Positions 39,769 to 48,298 are shown, counted from the stretch's first letter. The stretch: 64,000 nt of DNA from Patulibacter americanus DSM 16676 (GCF_000420025.1 NZ_ATUD01000015.1:1-64000); one strand, 5' to 3'. The notes: a model not told the origin generated them from the sequence alone. Numbers and translations are program-made.

Positions 39769-40959
39769 CTACGCGGGCGCGGCAGGTGTCCGCGGCGGGC
39801 GGGACATCGTGCCGCGGGTGCAGGCGAGCACCACGGCACCGAGCACGCCGACGCCGCCCAGCGCCAGGGCCGCCGCGGCCGAGGTGCTGTCCGCCAGGTG
39901 CCCGGCCAGGGCCCCGCCGGCGGCGGAGCCGACCATCATCCCCGTCGACGTCCACGTGAACGCCTCCGTCAGCGTGCCGGGCAGGGCGATCTGGTCGAGC
40001 AGGCCGTTGAGGACCGTGAACGTCGGCGCGATCGTCGCCCCCGCGGCCAGCAGGCCGATGCAGAGGAGCAACGGGCTGCTCGCGACGGCCAGCAGCCCGT
40101 GCAGGGCGCCCCACGCGGCGACGAAGACCGCCAGGCGCCGGACGGGCCGGGCCGGGGCCTGCGTGCGCGACATCGCGATGCCGCCGAGCATCGATCCGAG
40201 GCCCCAGAGGCCGAGCGCGATGCCGGTCAGGGAGCGGTCGTGCATCTCCTCCAGCGCCGCGGGCACCCCGACCTCGGCGGCGCCGACGGCGACGCCGAGC
40301 GTGAGGAAGACGACCGCGGCGACGACCACCCCGGGCGCCCGCAGCGCGCCCACGAACCCGTGCCCCGTCGGGGGCGCCCCCTCCAGGCTGCGCACCGCGG
40401 GGTGGCGAGCGAACAGCAGATTGCCCGCCAGGATCGCGACCGCGCAGAGCACCATCGCCCCGGTGTGCGACCACGAGCCGACGCCGGCGACGACCGCGAC
40501 GGGCCCGAGGATGTAGACGAACTCGAGGAGCGCGCCCTCCGTCGCGTAGGCCCGGTGACGCAGCCCGTCGTCCGTGATCAGGACGTTCCAGACGCGTCGC
40601 CGGAACGAGCCCACGGGCGGCTGGGCCGCGCCCACCACCCCGGCGAGCACGACCCGCAGCCAGAGGGGCGCGGTGTCGGGCAGCAGGGCCTGCGCGACGA
40701 GCGCCGCGGCACACACGGGCGCGCCGAGCAGCAGCACGCCGACCTGTCCCCGCCGGTCCGCGAACCGCGCCTGCACGGGGTTCGTGATCCCGAGGACGAG
40801 GGCGTAGACGCCGGCTACCAGCCCGCCCGCCGCGTAGTCGCCCGTCACGTCCCGCGTGTGGAGGATGAACAGCAACCCCAGCGCGCCCATCGGGATCTGG
40901 GCGATGCAGGAGGTGATCAGGGCCGAGAGGACCCCGGGGACACGCAAGACGACGGACAC
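39769..40959 (-). CDS. Major facilitator superfamily transporter
   Basis: A 396-residue protein with a GTG start and about 12 membrane helices. Between helices 2 and 3 lies the MFS motif A-like segment NPVQARFADRRGQVGVLLLG. Each half repeats the pattern of six helices, and ITNPVQ and LWGLGSMLGGIAMSR mark loops 2-3 and 8-9. It is similar to small drug- or sugar-efflux MFS proteins. No linked regulator or enzyme hints at the substrate. It is divergent from dps across a 275-nt gap containing a long inverted repeat. Confidence 0.88.
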   Translation of the reverse strand: MSVVLRVPGVLSALITSCIAQIPMGALGLLFILHTRDVTGDYAAGGLVAGVYALVLGITNPVQARFADRRGQVGVLLLGAPVCAAALVAQALLPDTAPLWLRVVLAGVVGAAQPPVGSFRRRVWNVLITDDGLRHRAYATEGALLEFVYILGPVAVVAGVGSWSHTGAMVLCAVAILAGNLLFARHPAVRSLEGAPPTGHGFVGALRAPGVVVAAVVFLTLGVAVGAAEVGVPAALEEMHDRSLTGIALGLWGLGSMLGGIAMSRTQAPARPVRRLAVFVAAWGALHGLLAVASSPLLLCIGLLAAGATIAPTFTVLNGLLDQIALPGTLTEAFTWTSTGMMVGSAAGGALAGHLADSTSAAAALALGGVGVLGAVVLACTRGTMSRPPRTPAAPA

Positions 40960-41069
40960 GCCCGGGGCACCCTACGCCCGGCCGGACGTCCGCGCCGCGT
41001 GGCCCGCGCCACCCGGCCGGAGCCCCACGGGGTTCGAATCCGGCGACCCCCGAACGCGCCCGCCGCCGG

Positions 41070-41120
41070 CCGAGGGGCACGTCGCCCGCGCGGTGCAGAG
41101 CGAAGCGGCGTGCCCCTCGG
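41070..41120. repeat. 12-bp perfect inverted repeat upstream of dps
   Basis: CCGAGGGGCACG (41070-41081) and CGTGCCCCTCGG (41109-41120) are exact reverse complements, 27 nt apart. They lie in the 275-nt region between the divergent MFS (start 40959) and dps (start 41235) genes. The rest of that region shows only an AT-richer TCAAATGACGCTATCTG (41151-41167) that may hold the dps promoter. Confidence 0.55.
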
Positions 41121-41234
41121 GGTCGCGTCGCGGCGGAGCGCGAGGGACGGTCAAATGACGCTATCTGCGCCCGTCCCGCGGATCTACGGTCGCCTGGACG
41201 CCGCACTCCCCGCGGCCACCCGAAGGAGCACCCC

Positions 41235-41723
41235 ATGTCCGAGCACGTCCTCAGCGTCGACCACCACCCGACCCTCCGCCACGCCGACCGCGAGGCGATC
41301 GGCGCCGAGCTGCAGTCCGTCCTCGTGGTCCTCACCGACCTGGCCCTCCTGGGCAAGCACGCCCACTGGAACGTGCAGGGCCCCCACTTCCGCAGCCTGC
41401 ACCTCCAGCTCGACGAGATGATCGACGCGTGGCGCGAGGCCGGCGACGCCGTCGCCGAGCGCGCCGTCGCCCTGGGCTACGCCCCGGACGGCCGCGCCGA
41501 GACGATCAGCTCCCGCTCGACCCTGCCCGCCCTCGAGGCCGGCCCGCAGCGCGACGCCGAGCTCGTACGCCGGCTGACCGCGATCCTGACGGACGCCGTC
41601 GGCGTGATCCGCGAGCGCAACGCGCCGATCGAGGACCTCGACCCGGTGACCTCCGACGTCCTGCACGGCGTCATCGCCAAGCTCGAGGAACAGCTCTGGA
41701 TGATCCGGGTGCAGGGCGCCTGA
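41235..41723 (+). CDS. dps: Dps-family ferritin-like DNA-protection protein
   Basis: A 162-residue Dps/ferritin-like protein. The segment LALLGKHAHWNVQGPHFRSLHLQLDEMID carries the ferroxidase ligands expected for the family (His44 in HAHWN, then His56 and Asp60/Glu61). Dps forms a 12-subunit shell that oxidises and stores iron and protects DNA under oxidative or starvation stress. A GAAGGAG ribosome site precedes the ATG. Nearby Usp-like and SigB/F-like genes suggest general stress control, which I cannot show from promoter sequence alone. Confidence 0.92.
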   Translation: MSEHVLSVDHHPTLRHADREAIGAELQSVLVVLTDLALLGKHAHWNVQGPHFRSLHLQLDEMIDAWREAGDAVAERAVALGYAPDGRAETISSRSTLPALEAGPQRDAELVRRLTAILTDAVGVIRERNAPIEDLDPVTSDVLHGVIAKLEEQLWMIRVQGA

Positions 41724-41808
41724 GCCACCCCCCCCCGCACCGCCCGCCTCGAGCCCAGCGAGCAGGTCGCGCCCGGCGGCGGACCGCGCCGGGTGCCGCC
41801 GCGGGAAG

Positions 41809-42663
41809 ATGCGCGCGATGCCGCCCGTCCCCGACGCCCCGGTCCGCGCCGCCAACAGCGCCCGCAACGCCCAGGCGTCCCGCGCCCGGTTCGCCCGCTG
41901 GCGGCCGGCGCGCGCCGCGACGTGGACGGTGCTCGATGCGGTCGTCGCCCAGGGTGCCCGCGTCGCGGTCGTCGGTGCCGGCAACGGGCACGACCTGCCC
42001 CTCGGCCGGCTCGCGCGGCGCAGCGGCGCGCTCGACCTGGTCGACGTCGACCCGCGCGTCGTCCACCGCACCGCACGGGCCACGCGCCACCGGCACGTGC
42101 GGCCCGTGGTGGAGGACGTGACCGCCGGGGCGGCGGACGCGATCGTGTCCGCCGTGACGACGGCCACCGACGCGGCGGCAGCGGACCCCGTGACCCTCGT
42201 CCGATCCGTCCGCGGGCCGGTCGGGGCCGGCGGCTACGACGTCGTGGTCGCCGACCTCTTCCTCACGCAGCTCCTCTACCCCGCGCTGCGCGACGCCGGG
42301 CTGCCGGGCCGCACCGCCGGCGCGGCGCTGGACCGGTACGGCCAGCTGCTGACGGACGCCGTGGTGGCGCGACTCGTCGCAAGCGCGCCGGGAGGGACGG
42401 TGGTCGTCCTCCACGACCTGGTGGGGTGGTGGGCCGGCCACGAGCAGCCCTTCGCGCTCGACGACGTGCTCCAGCTCGCCACGACCGACCCGGACGCCGC
42501 GCTCGCCCTCGCCGCGACCGGCACGACCCCGTCCGGCTGCGACCCGCGGACGGCCCTGGAGCGCGCCGGCGTCCACCCCGGGCCGCCGACGTTCTGGCGC
42601 TGGCCGTTCGCCCCGGGGGCCGACTACCTCGTGTGCGCGACGGTCGGCCGCGCGGCGGGGTGA
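41809..42663 (+). CDS. Class I SAM-dependent methyltransferase-like protein
   Basis: A 284-residue protein. RVAVVGAGNGHDLPLGRLA resembles the glycine-rich SAM-binding loop, and LDLVDVDPRVVHRTAR resembles the acidic strand-2 end. YDVVVADLFLTQLLYP and GGTVVVLHDLVGWW fit later Rossmann strands. Catalytic residues and substrate are not evident, so it may be a diverged methyltransferase. The start could be Met1 at 41809 or Met4. It stands between dps and a Usp-like gene, all on the plus strand. Confidence 0.68.
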   Translation: MRAMPPVPDAPVRAANSARNAQASRARFARWRPARAATWTVLDAVVAQGARVAVVGAGNGHDLPLGRLARRSGALDLVDVDPRVVHRTARATRHRHVRPVVEDVTAGAADAIVSAVTTATDAAAADPVTLVRSVRGPVGAGGYDVVVADLFLTQLLYPALRDAGLPGRTAGAALDRYGQLLTDAVVARLVASAPGGTVVVLHDLVGWWAGHEQPFALDDVLQLATTDPDAALALAATGTTPSGCDPRTALERAGVHPGPPTFWRWPFAPGADYLVCATVGRAAG

Positions 42664-42820
42664 AGCGGAACGGGTGCGGGCCCGGGCGGCACGCAACGCA
42701 CCCCGGCGGCCACGTACGGTGCACGCTCGGATCCGCCCCACCGCGGCCCCACCCCGGGGTACGCTGAGCCATGCCGGTCCACCCCCTCCGCTCCCGGGCG
42801 ACGACGGAGCGCGCCTCCCG

Positions 42821-43324
42821 ATGATCCGCGAGCCGCTGCTGCTCCTGACGGCCGGCGCGGCCGGCCGGCGCGCCCTCGACCTGGCGGTCGCGGTGTCCAG
42901 CAGCCATCGCTCGCGATTGACGGTCGCCCTGGTCCCCGCGACCTGGGTCCCCTGGTGGTGCGGCATCTACGGCGGCTTCGAGCTCGCCATGGCCCGGCGC
43001 GAGGCCTGCGTCACCGGCGAGCGCCTGCTCGCCGCCGCGCGCGACGAGCTGCCCGCCGACCTGTCCGTGCGCACCTGCGTGCTCGACGGTCCCGAGCGCC
43101 CGGACGAGCGCGTCCTGCGGGCCCTGGAGCGCGGCGGGCACGACCTGCTCGTGGTGCAAGGGGCCGAGCCGGGCTCGTGCGGGATCCCCGGACTCCGGCG
43201 CCTGGCGCGGCGAAGCCCCGTCCCCGTCCTGCGGCCCTCGTGCGGCGGGGCCGCGCTCCACCCGGCCACGACCGCCGCGACGCACGCCGGGGCCGCGACG
43301 CACCCGCCCGCCACCGTGGTCTAG
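42821..43324 (+). CDS. Universal-stress-protein-like single-domain protein
   Basis: A 167-residue protein. The start MIREPLLLLTAGAAGRRAL and the later GGHDLLVVQGAEPGSCGIPGLRRLARRSPVPVLRP show the strand-loop-strand pattern of UspA proteins. The usual ATP loop G2xG9xG(S/T) is not clearly present, so it may not bind ATP. A short Thr/Ala-rich tail follows. I chose the ATG at 42821 because the upstream extension is low-complexity. Confidence 0.62.
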   Translation: MIREPLLLLTAGAAGRRALDLAVAVSSSHRSRLTVALVPATWVPWWCGIYGGFELAMARREACVTGERLLAAARDELPADLSVRTCVLDGPERPDERVLRALERGGHDLLVVQGAEPGSCGIPGLRRLARRSPVPVLRPSCGGAALHPATTAATHAGAATHPPATVV

Positions 43325-43560
43325 ACGGGCCGCCCGTCGCGGGGCGCGGGCCGCGGGGGTGCGACGACCGCCGCCGCCGCGCGCAGCGCCGCGTCGAGCC
43401 CCTCGGCCGCCTCTCCGACCGGCTGCCACCGCGGCAGCAGCAGGTGTGCGGGGCGACCGCCCAGGGCCACGTACGCCAGGGCCGTCGGGCGATCCACGTG
43501 TCCGCCGCGCCGGGCGCCGCGAGCACGACGGCGGGGCGGGCGGGATGCGGGGAGCGGGGC
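43321..43560 (-). pseudogene. Possible frameshifted coding remnant
   Basis: In one minus-strand frame, 43321 to ~43500 encodes VDRPTALAYVALGGRPAHLLLPRW and EGLDAALRAAAAVVAPP, which look like real coding. Immediately upstream this frame turns into Arg-rich shadow, while the next frame reads PAVVLAAPGAADTW. Joining the two frames near 43500 would give a plausible continuous protein. I see no good start codon. The shadow reading in a GC-rich region remains possible. Confidence 0.25.
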
Positions 43561-43866
43561 GGCACGGCGGAGCAGGCGGTCGGGGCGGCGAGGGCGCGTC
43601 GCCGGTCCGGGCACCGTGAACGTTTTCGCGAATCCGTGATTGCCGGGCGCGCGACGTGGGTTCTTGTGTCGGTGCGTAGCGATTGTCGTGGCGTGCAAAC
43701 CGGCGCCGACCGCTCCCCCCGGGGTGGTCGCACCCGGGAATCACGCGCGGGTGTACCCGACGGCAGTTCACGTGCAGAGACAGCAAGGTGCGGTGCCCTG
43801 GAGATGTGTCCCCTCGTCTCCGAGGACCAGCCGGAATGGAAGACCACGCAACGCGGAGGCACATTC
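43500..43866 (+). other. Intergenic region before the sigma factor gene
   Basis: About 370 nt without a supportable plus-strand gene. It is AT-richer than its surroundings at 43615-43690 and holds a GGGAAT at 43736-43741 that resembles a SigB/SigF -10 box. A GTTT-like -35 is not correctly spaced. A 5-bp inverted repeat CGGGT/ACCCG lies at 43748-43759. It probably holds the promoter of the sigma gene at 43867. Confidence 0.35.
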
Positions 43867-44643
43867 ATGCTGGAAGACGCAACACGGCGCGAGCAGGTCG
43901 ATCTCGATCTCCTGCGACGCGTTCACGAGCACGGCGACGTGCAGGCCCGCGAAGAGCTGGTGCGACGGTGCATGCCGCTCGTGCGCTCCCTCGCCCGCCG
44001 GTACGCCGGCCGCGGCGAGCAGCTCGAGGACCTGGTCCAGGTCGGGCTGATCGGCCTGGTGAAGGCCATCGATCGCTTCGATCCCGGCGCGGGGACGCGG
44101 TTCGTGTCCTTCGCCTCACCCAACATCACGGGCGAGATCAAGCGGCACTTCCGGGACCACTGCTGGGCGCTGCACGTGCCCCGCTCGGTCCAGGAGCTCG
44201 ACCAGAAGCTCCAGGCGGAGCGTCGGCAGGTGCTCGCCGACCACGGCCGCGAGGCGACCCCGGAGGAGCTCGCCGAGCGCCTCGGGATCACCGTGGAGCA
44301 GGTCCGCGAGGGCATGCAGGGCGCGCAGGCGTACCGCGCGCTCTCCCTCGACCACCCCGCGGGCGAGACCCGTGAGGTCCTCGACACGCGCGGCGGCGAC
44401 GATCCGGGCTACGACCGGGTCGAGCTGGACGCCACGATCCGCGACGCCTTCGAGGCGCTGGACGAGCGCGAGCGCTCCGTCGTGACCTGGCGGTTCTACG
44501 ACGAGCTGCTGCAGCGGGAGATCGCCGAGCGCATCGGCGTGTCGCAGATGCAGGTCTCGCGGATCATCAGCCAGTCCGTCGAGCGGATGCACGAGCACGT
44601 GGCCGCCGGCGGGCGCCCCGCCCCCGCCGCCCTGGCGGCGTAG
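43867..44643 (+). CDS. SigB/SigF-type RNA polymerase sigma factor (copy 1)
   Basis: A 258-residue group 3 sigma factor. Region 2 reads LVRSLARRYAGRGEQLEDLVQVGLIGLVKAIDRFDP, then SFASPNITGEIKRHFRDH. Region 3 follows (ATPEELAERLGITVEQV), and region 4 reads LDERERSVVTWRFYDELLQREIAERIGVSQMQVSRII. The TGEIKRHFRDH motif is diagnostic of the SigB/F/G family, which handles general stress or sporulation. GGAGG precedes the ATG. A second sigma gene of equal length is 1 kb away on the other strand. No anti-sigma gene is adjacent. Confidence 0.95.
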   Translation: MLEDATRREQVDLDLLRRVHEHGDVQAREELVRRCMPLVRSLARRYAGRGEQLEDLVQVGLIGLVKAIDRFDPGAGTRFVSFASPNITGEIKRHFRDHCWALHVPRSVQELDQKLQAERRQVLADHGREATPEELAERLGITVEQVREGMQGAQAYRALSLDHPAGETREVLDTRGGDDPGYDRVELDATIRDAFEALDERERSVVTWRFYDELLQREIAERIGVSQMQVSRIISQSVERMHEHVAAGGRPAPAALAA

Positions 44644-44688
44644 GCCGCCGACCGGGCCGGCCACTCACCGGCCGGTCCCCCGGGCCTC

Positions 44689-44729
44689 CGGTGGGGAGGC
44701 GACGCGCGCGGCGCGTCGCCTCCCCACCG
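44689..44729. terminator. Very strong bidirectional terminator hairpin
   Basis: A 19-bp perfect stem (44689-44707 with 44711-44729; outer part CGGTGGGGAGGCGACG) and a 3-nt loop. It sits between the convergent sigma gene (stop 44643) and PAS/GGDEF-like gene (stop 44734), 45 and 4 nt from their stops. It isolates the two sigma-factor transcription units. Confidence 0.85.
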
Positions 44730-44733
44730 CGGC

Positions 44734-45642
44734 TCAGCCCTCGGACTGCGTCTCGCCGAGCGCGGCGCGGGCCGCGTGGTCGTCCGTCGTGTGGCTCGCG
44801 ACGATGGAGACGTCGACGCCGTGGTCGTCCCACAGACGGTCGCGCAGGGCGGTGCGGACGATCGTCTCGCTCAGCCCGAGGCCCTCGTCCGTCATGCCGG
44901 CGGCGGCGACGACCAGGCGGTCGTGGGTGTAGCGCCCCGTGACGGCCGGCGCCGGGAAGAGCTCCTGCAGCAGGTGCGCGGCCTCGCGGATCGCGGGGTC
45001 CTGCAGCTGCGCCCCGCCGCCGGCGGCGACCTCGAGCCGGACGGAGAGGATGCCCACGACCTGGCCGGCCCGCAGCATCTCGGCGACGGACTGCTGCACG
45101 CTCGCCCGGTTGGCGAGCCCGGTCAGCTCGTCGTGGGTGGCGCGGTGCTCGAGCGCCCGCTCGGCCAGCCGGCGGTGCGTGACGTCGGTGTGCGTGACGA
45201 CGGCGCCGACCCCGGGGACGGCGATCCGCGTCACCCGCATGTTGAACCAGCGGAGCTCGTCGGGCGCGTGACAGTCGTACTCGGCGACGTACCGCTCGCG
45301 ACGGCCCTCGAGCACGCTGCGGATGCCCGCGGTGACGGAGTCCTCGCTGCCGTCGACCCGCGGGACGCCCGCGCCGAGGTAGTCCATGCCGATCCAGCGG
45401 GGGTTCTCCCAGCCGTTGTTCAGCGCGAACCGCTGCCAGGCGACGTTCGCGTGCACGACCCGGCCCTGCGGGTCGAGGATCACGACGTGGTCGTCGACGG
45501 CGTCGAGCGCCGCGACGACGGCCGCCAACAGCGTGGGGACGGAGCGCGTGCCGTCGGCGGCGGGTACGACGCGCGGCCCACCGGCCCGATCGGCCTGCCG
45601 CGGGCCGTCGCCCGGCCCCCCGTGCGTGCCGGGGACGCTCAC
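44734..45642 (-). CDS. PAS protein with degenerate GGDEF domain
   Basis: A 302-residue protein with a GTG start. Residues ~38-160 are a PAS domain (VVILDPQGRVVHANVAWQRF, AVVTHTDVTHRRLAE). Residues ~165-290 look like a GGDEF domain (HDELTGLANRASVQQSV), but the catalytic GGDEF is replaced by GRYTHDRL at about 236-243. It should therefore not make cyclic di-GMP, and may bind nucleotide or act as a scaffold. GTGA overlap with the upstream sigma gene ties it to that factor, as a likely sensor. Confidence 0.82.
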   Translation of the reverse strand: MSVPGTHGGPGDGPRQADRAGGPRVVPAADGTRSVPTLLAAVVAALDAVDDHVVILDPQGRVVHANVAWQRFALNNGWENPRWIGMDYLGAGVPRVDGSEDSVTAGIRSVLEGRRERYVAEYDCHAPDELRWFNMRVTRIAVPGVGAVVTHTDVTHRRLAERALEHRATHDELTGLANRASVQQSVAEMLRAGQVVGILSVRLEVAAGGGAQLQDPAIREAAHLLQELFPAPAVTGRYTHDRLVVAAAGMTDEGLGLSETIVRTALRDRLWDDHGVDVSIVASHTTDDHAARAALGETQSEG

Positions 45643-46415
45643 CCCGTCACCGCCGAGGAGTCACCGAGGGTCGACGGGCTGCCGGGGTCCGGCGCCAGGT
45701 GGTCGTGCATCGCGTCGATGGCGCGGTTGAGCAGCCGCGAGACCTGCATCTGCGACACGCCTACCCCGACACCGATCTCGCGCTGCAGCTGCTCGTCGAA
45801 GTACCGCAGCTCGACGACCTCGCGGTCGCGCGGCCCCAGGACGGAGAGGGCGTCGGCTACCTCGTCACGAAGCACCACTTCCTCGTACCCCATCTCGTGC
45901 GTGCTGACGCGATCCATCGGTGATGCGTCCTCGTCGGGGGCACGATAGTCCAGCGAGCGGACGCGGTAGGCGTCGTGCGCGACCTCGGCCTCCATCACGG
46001 ACTCGACCGACGCGCCGACGTGGCCGGCGATCTCGTCGACGGTCGCCGACGGCATCGCCTTGCGGGCGTGGTTGACCTTCGCGCCCAGCTCCTGCATGGA
46101 GCGCGGGACCTTCACGGCCCACGTGTGGTCGCGGAAGTGCCGCTTGATCTCGCCCGAGATCGTGGGCCGCGCGTAGGCCCCGAAGCTGCCGCCGGAGGGC
46201 TCGAACCGCTCGATCGCCTTCAACAGGCCGAGCATGCCGACCTGGAAGAGGTCGTCCGCCGCCTCGCCGCGGCCGACGTACGGCCGGACGATGGACCGCA
46301 CGAGCGGCGTGAACCGCTCCACGAGCCGCTCGAGCCGCCGGGGATCGCGCGTGGCGCGGTACAGGCGGATCAGGGCGACGTCGAGCACGTCTCGCTGTTC
46401 GTAGCTCTCGGACAC
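45639..46415 (-). CDS. SigB/SigF-type RNA polymerase sigma factor (copy 2)
   Basis: A 258-residue group 3 sigma factor, the same length as the copy at 43867. Region 2 reads LVRSIVRPYVGRGEAADDLFQVGMLGLLKAIERFEP, then ARPTISGEIKRHFRDHTW. Region 4 is GPRDREVVELRYFDEQLQREIGVGVGVSQMQVSRLL. The GTG at 46415 follows a GAGGAG site. Two paralogues next to each other with separate promoters suggest stress inputs that are read separately. It is followed without gap by the PAS/degenerate GGDEF gene. Confidence 0.95.
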   Translation of the reverse strand: MSESYEQRDVLDVALIRLYRATRDPRRLERLVERFTPLVRSIVRPYVGRGEAADDLFQVGMLGLLKAIERFEPSGGSFGAYARPTISGEIKRHFRDHTWAVKVPRSMQELGAKVNHARKAMPSATVDEIAGHVGASVESVMEAEVAHDAYRVRSLDYRAPDEDASPMDRVSTHEMGYEEVVLRDEVADALSVLGPRDREVVELRYFDEQLQREIGVGVGVSQMQVSRLLNRAIDAMHDHLAPDPGSPSTLGDSSAVTG

Positions 46416-46721
46416 TGGTGGGGGCTCCTCGCCCCGGGGGTGGGGGCTCGTGACGACGGTCGTACCTGATCGCGCGGAGGTCGGCTCCGCGTGCCTGGGG
46501 CACGTGTGCTGCATGTCGTCAGCCGCGGGACCTCTCCCATGCGCACCGCCTCGGAGTCGACCCGTCGTCAACGAGCCGTCACCGCCGGCGCAGCGCAGCG
46601 CCTTCGAACCTACGTTCGTCGAGGCTACCGCGTCGGCCCCCCGTTCGCCACCGTTGCGGCCGCGCGGGCGATACGCGACTGATCCCGCGCCGTTCCCGGA
46701 ACGATCTGTCTCGGCTGCAGC
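46416..46721. other. Divergent intergenic region between sigma and small exported protein
   Basis: About 306 nt with no supportable gene. It must contain the promoter for the second sigma operon (minus strand) and for the small exported protein (plus strand). A 13-bp odd palindrome CGTTCCCGGAACG lies at 46691-46703, 18 nt before the latter gene, and a short inverted repeat CGAAC/GTTCG at 46605-46618. I cannot assign promoter boxes. Confidence 0.4.
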
Positions 46722-47072
46722 ATGGCCTCCATGAGCAGCAACGTCGTGGCCGCCGCGGGAACCCCTTCCCGCCGCGCCGACTCCCAGGCCTCCGGACGCG
46801 TCGCGACCCTGGTCGCCCTCCTGGGCGTCCTCCTCGCCGTCTCCGCCGCCGTGCTCTTCGTCCCGGTCGCGCCCACCACCGCGGCCGGCACCCAGCTCGT
46901 CACGGCCGCCGCGGCGGAGCAGTTCGTGGAGGACACGCACGTCCGGGCCTGCCCCGGCCAGGTCCCCGCGGTCACCTGCGCCGCCGCGGGCGCCGGCTGG
47001 AGCTGCCGCTGGACCGGTGGCGCGACGCAGGTCGCCCGCACGCCCGGCGCCTCCTTCGTGCTCGCCTGCTGA
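46722..47072 (+). CDS. Small single-pass exported protein with four cysteines
   Basis: A 116-residue protein. A hydrophobic helix (about residues 28-47, TLVALLGVLLAVSAAVLFVP) is followed by an external domain of ~65 residues containing four cysteines (about C77, C86, C94 and the last residue), which could form two disulfides. The pattern CPGQVPAVTC..WSCRW is not one I recognise. The start may be Met1 at 46722 or Met4 at 46731; no clear ribosome site is visible. Confidence 0.6.
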   Translation: MASMSSNVVAAAGTPSRRADSQASGRVATLVALLGVLLAVSAAVLFVPVAPTTAAGTQLVTAAAAEQFVEDTHVRACPGQVPAVTCAAAGAGWSCRWTGGATQVARTPGASFVLAC

Positions 47073-47190
47073 GGGCGCGTGGACCCCACGGCGCCGGCAG
47101 GGGCGGTGCGCGACGTCGCCGGCGCTTAGGGGGCCTGTAGGCGGCGGGGCTAGGGTCGCGGCGTCCCCGTCTCCCCACCCCGAGGTCCCC

Positions 47191-47868
47191 GTGCAGATCG
47201 ACATCCGTCACCGTCCCGCCTTCGCCGTCGCCCGGATCACCCTCACCGCCGGGGAGGGGGTGCGCGCCGAGTCGGGCGCGATGATGGCCACGTCGTCCGG
47301 GGTCTCCGTCGAGTCGAAGGCCGAGGGCGGGCTGCTCAAGGGCTTCAAGCACAGCGTGCTGGGCGGCGAGAGCCTGTTCGTCACTCGCCTGACCGCCGGC
47401 CCCCAGGGCGGCTGGGTCGACTGCGCCGCGCGCCTGCCCGGCGACGCCACGGCGATCGACGTGGACGGCGGCGTGAACCTGGCCCGCAGCGCCTGGCTCT
47501 GCTCCTCCGACGGCGTCGAGATCGACACGAAGTGGGGCGGCCTGAAGAACCTGGCCGGCGGCGAGGGCGGGTTCCTCGTCCGCGCCGAGGGCCGGGGCCA
47601 GGTCGTGGCCTCCTGCTACGGCGCCCTCGACGTCGTGGAGCTGGCCGCGGGCGAGACGATGGTCCTCGACTCGGGCCACATGGTCGCGTTCGAGGACGGC
47701 GTGCAGTTCACCACCCGCAAGGTCGCCAAGGGCCTGATGCAGACCCTGAAGTCCGGCGAGGGCCTCGTCTTCGAGTTCTCCGGCCCCGGCCGCGTGTGGA
47801 CGCAGAGCCGCAACCCGGGCGAGCTCATCGGCTGGCTGACGGCCGAGCTGCCGTTCAGCCGGGGATAG
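47191..47868 (+). CDS. AIM24-family protein
   Basis: A 225-residue all-beta protein of the AIM24/TIGR00266 family. VRAESGAMMATSSGVSVESK near the N-terminus, KHSVLGGESLFVTRLTAG and AAGETMVLDSGHMVAFED are family landmarks. Yeast AIM24 is a mitochondrial inner-membrane protein; bacterial homologues are uncharacterised beta-barrel-like proteins. The GTG start at 47191 gives the family length. It is convergent with the zinc operon, whose last gene stops 30 nt away. Confidence 0.88.
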   Translation: MQIDIRHRPAFAVARITLTAGEGVRAESGAMMATSSGVSVESKAEGGLLKGFKHSVLGGESLFVTRLTAGPQGGWVDCAARLPGDATAIDVDGGVNLARSAWLCSSDGVEIDTKWGGLKNLAGGEGGFLVRAEGRGQVVASCYGALDVVELAAGETMVLDSGHMVAFEDGVQFTTRKVAKGLMQTLKSGEGLVFEFSGPGRVWTQSRNPGELIGWLTAELPFSRG

Positions 47869-47897
47869 CCCGCCCTCCTGCGGCCCGCCGGGTCCGC

Positions 47898-48239
47898 TCA
47901 GACGACGGCCACGGCCCCGTGGTCGTCGCAGTGGTCCCCGTGCGGGTGGTGCAGGTGGCCGTCGACGAGGTAGTCCTCGTGGTCGCCGTGCGGCACGGCG
48001 GGGTGGCCGCAGTCGGGCCCGTGGACGTGGGCGGCCTCGTGGCCCGCGGCGGGGGTCGTGTGGCCGTCGGGGTGCGTCTCGTCGACGGCGACGACGTGCT
48101 CGTCGACGTGGTCCCCGTGCGGGTGGTGCAGGTGCCCGTCGTGCAGGTAGTCCACGTGGTCGCCGTGCTCGATGGCGGTGTGGCCGCAGCCCGGACCGTG
48201 GACGTGGTCGTGCCCGGCGTGGATCTCGTGGTCGCTCAT
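47898..48239 (-). CDS. His-rich zinc-binding protein with a tandem ~37-residue repeat
   Basis: A 113-residue protein with roughly one histidine in four residues. Two related repeats, each starting HVHGP-CGH and running to HGDH-YL-DGHLHHPHGDH, are separated by a ~20-residue Val/Asp linker. There is no signal peptide, so it is probably cytosolic. Such proteins (often called zinc transporter-associated) occur next to Zur and bind several zinc ions, for storage or delivery. It is the third gene of the znuA-zur operon, 59 nt after zur. The duplication suggests more metal sites than single-repeat relatives. Confidence 0.82.
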   Translation of the reverse strand: MSDHEIHAGHDHVHGPGCGHTAIEHGDHVDYLHDGHLHHPHGDHVDEHVVAVDETHPDGHTTPAAGHEAAHVHGPDCGHPAVPHGDHEDYLVDGHLHHPHGDHCDDHGAVAVV

Positions 48240-48298
48240 GCCCCAGACCGTAGGGCCCGGCGGCCCCATCGCCCAGCGGATGCACATGGGACGCACTC

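Noticed and set aside
41031-41050. GGTTCGAATCC, a T-loop-like sequence that might mark a tRNA
   Set aside because: The flanking bases do not form the 5-bp T-stem, and no acceptor, D-arm or anticodon arm can be built around it on either strand.
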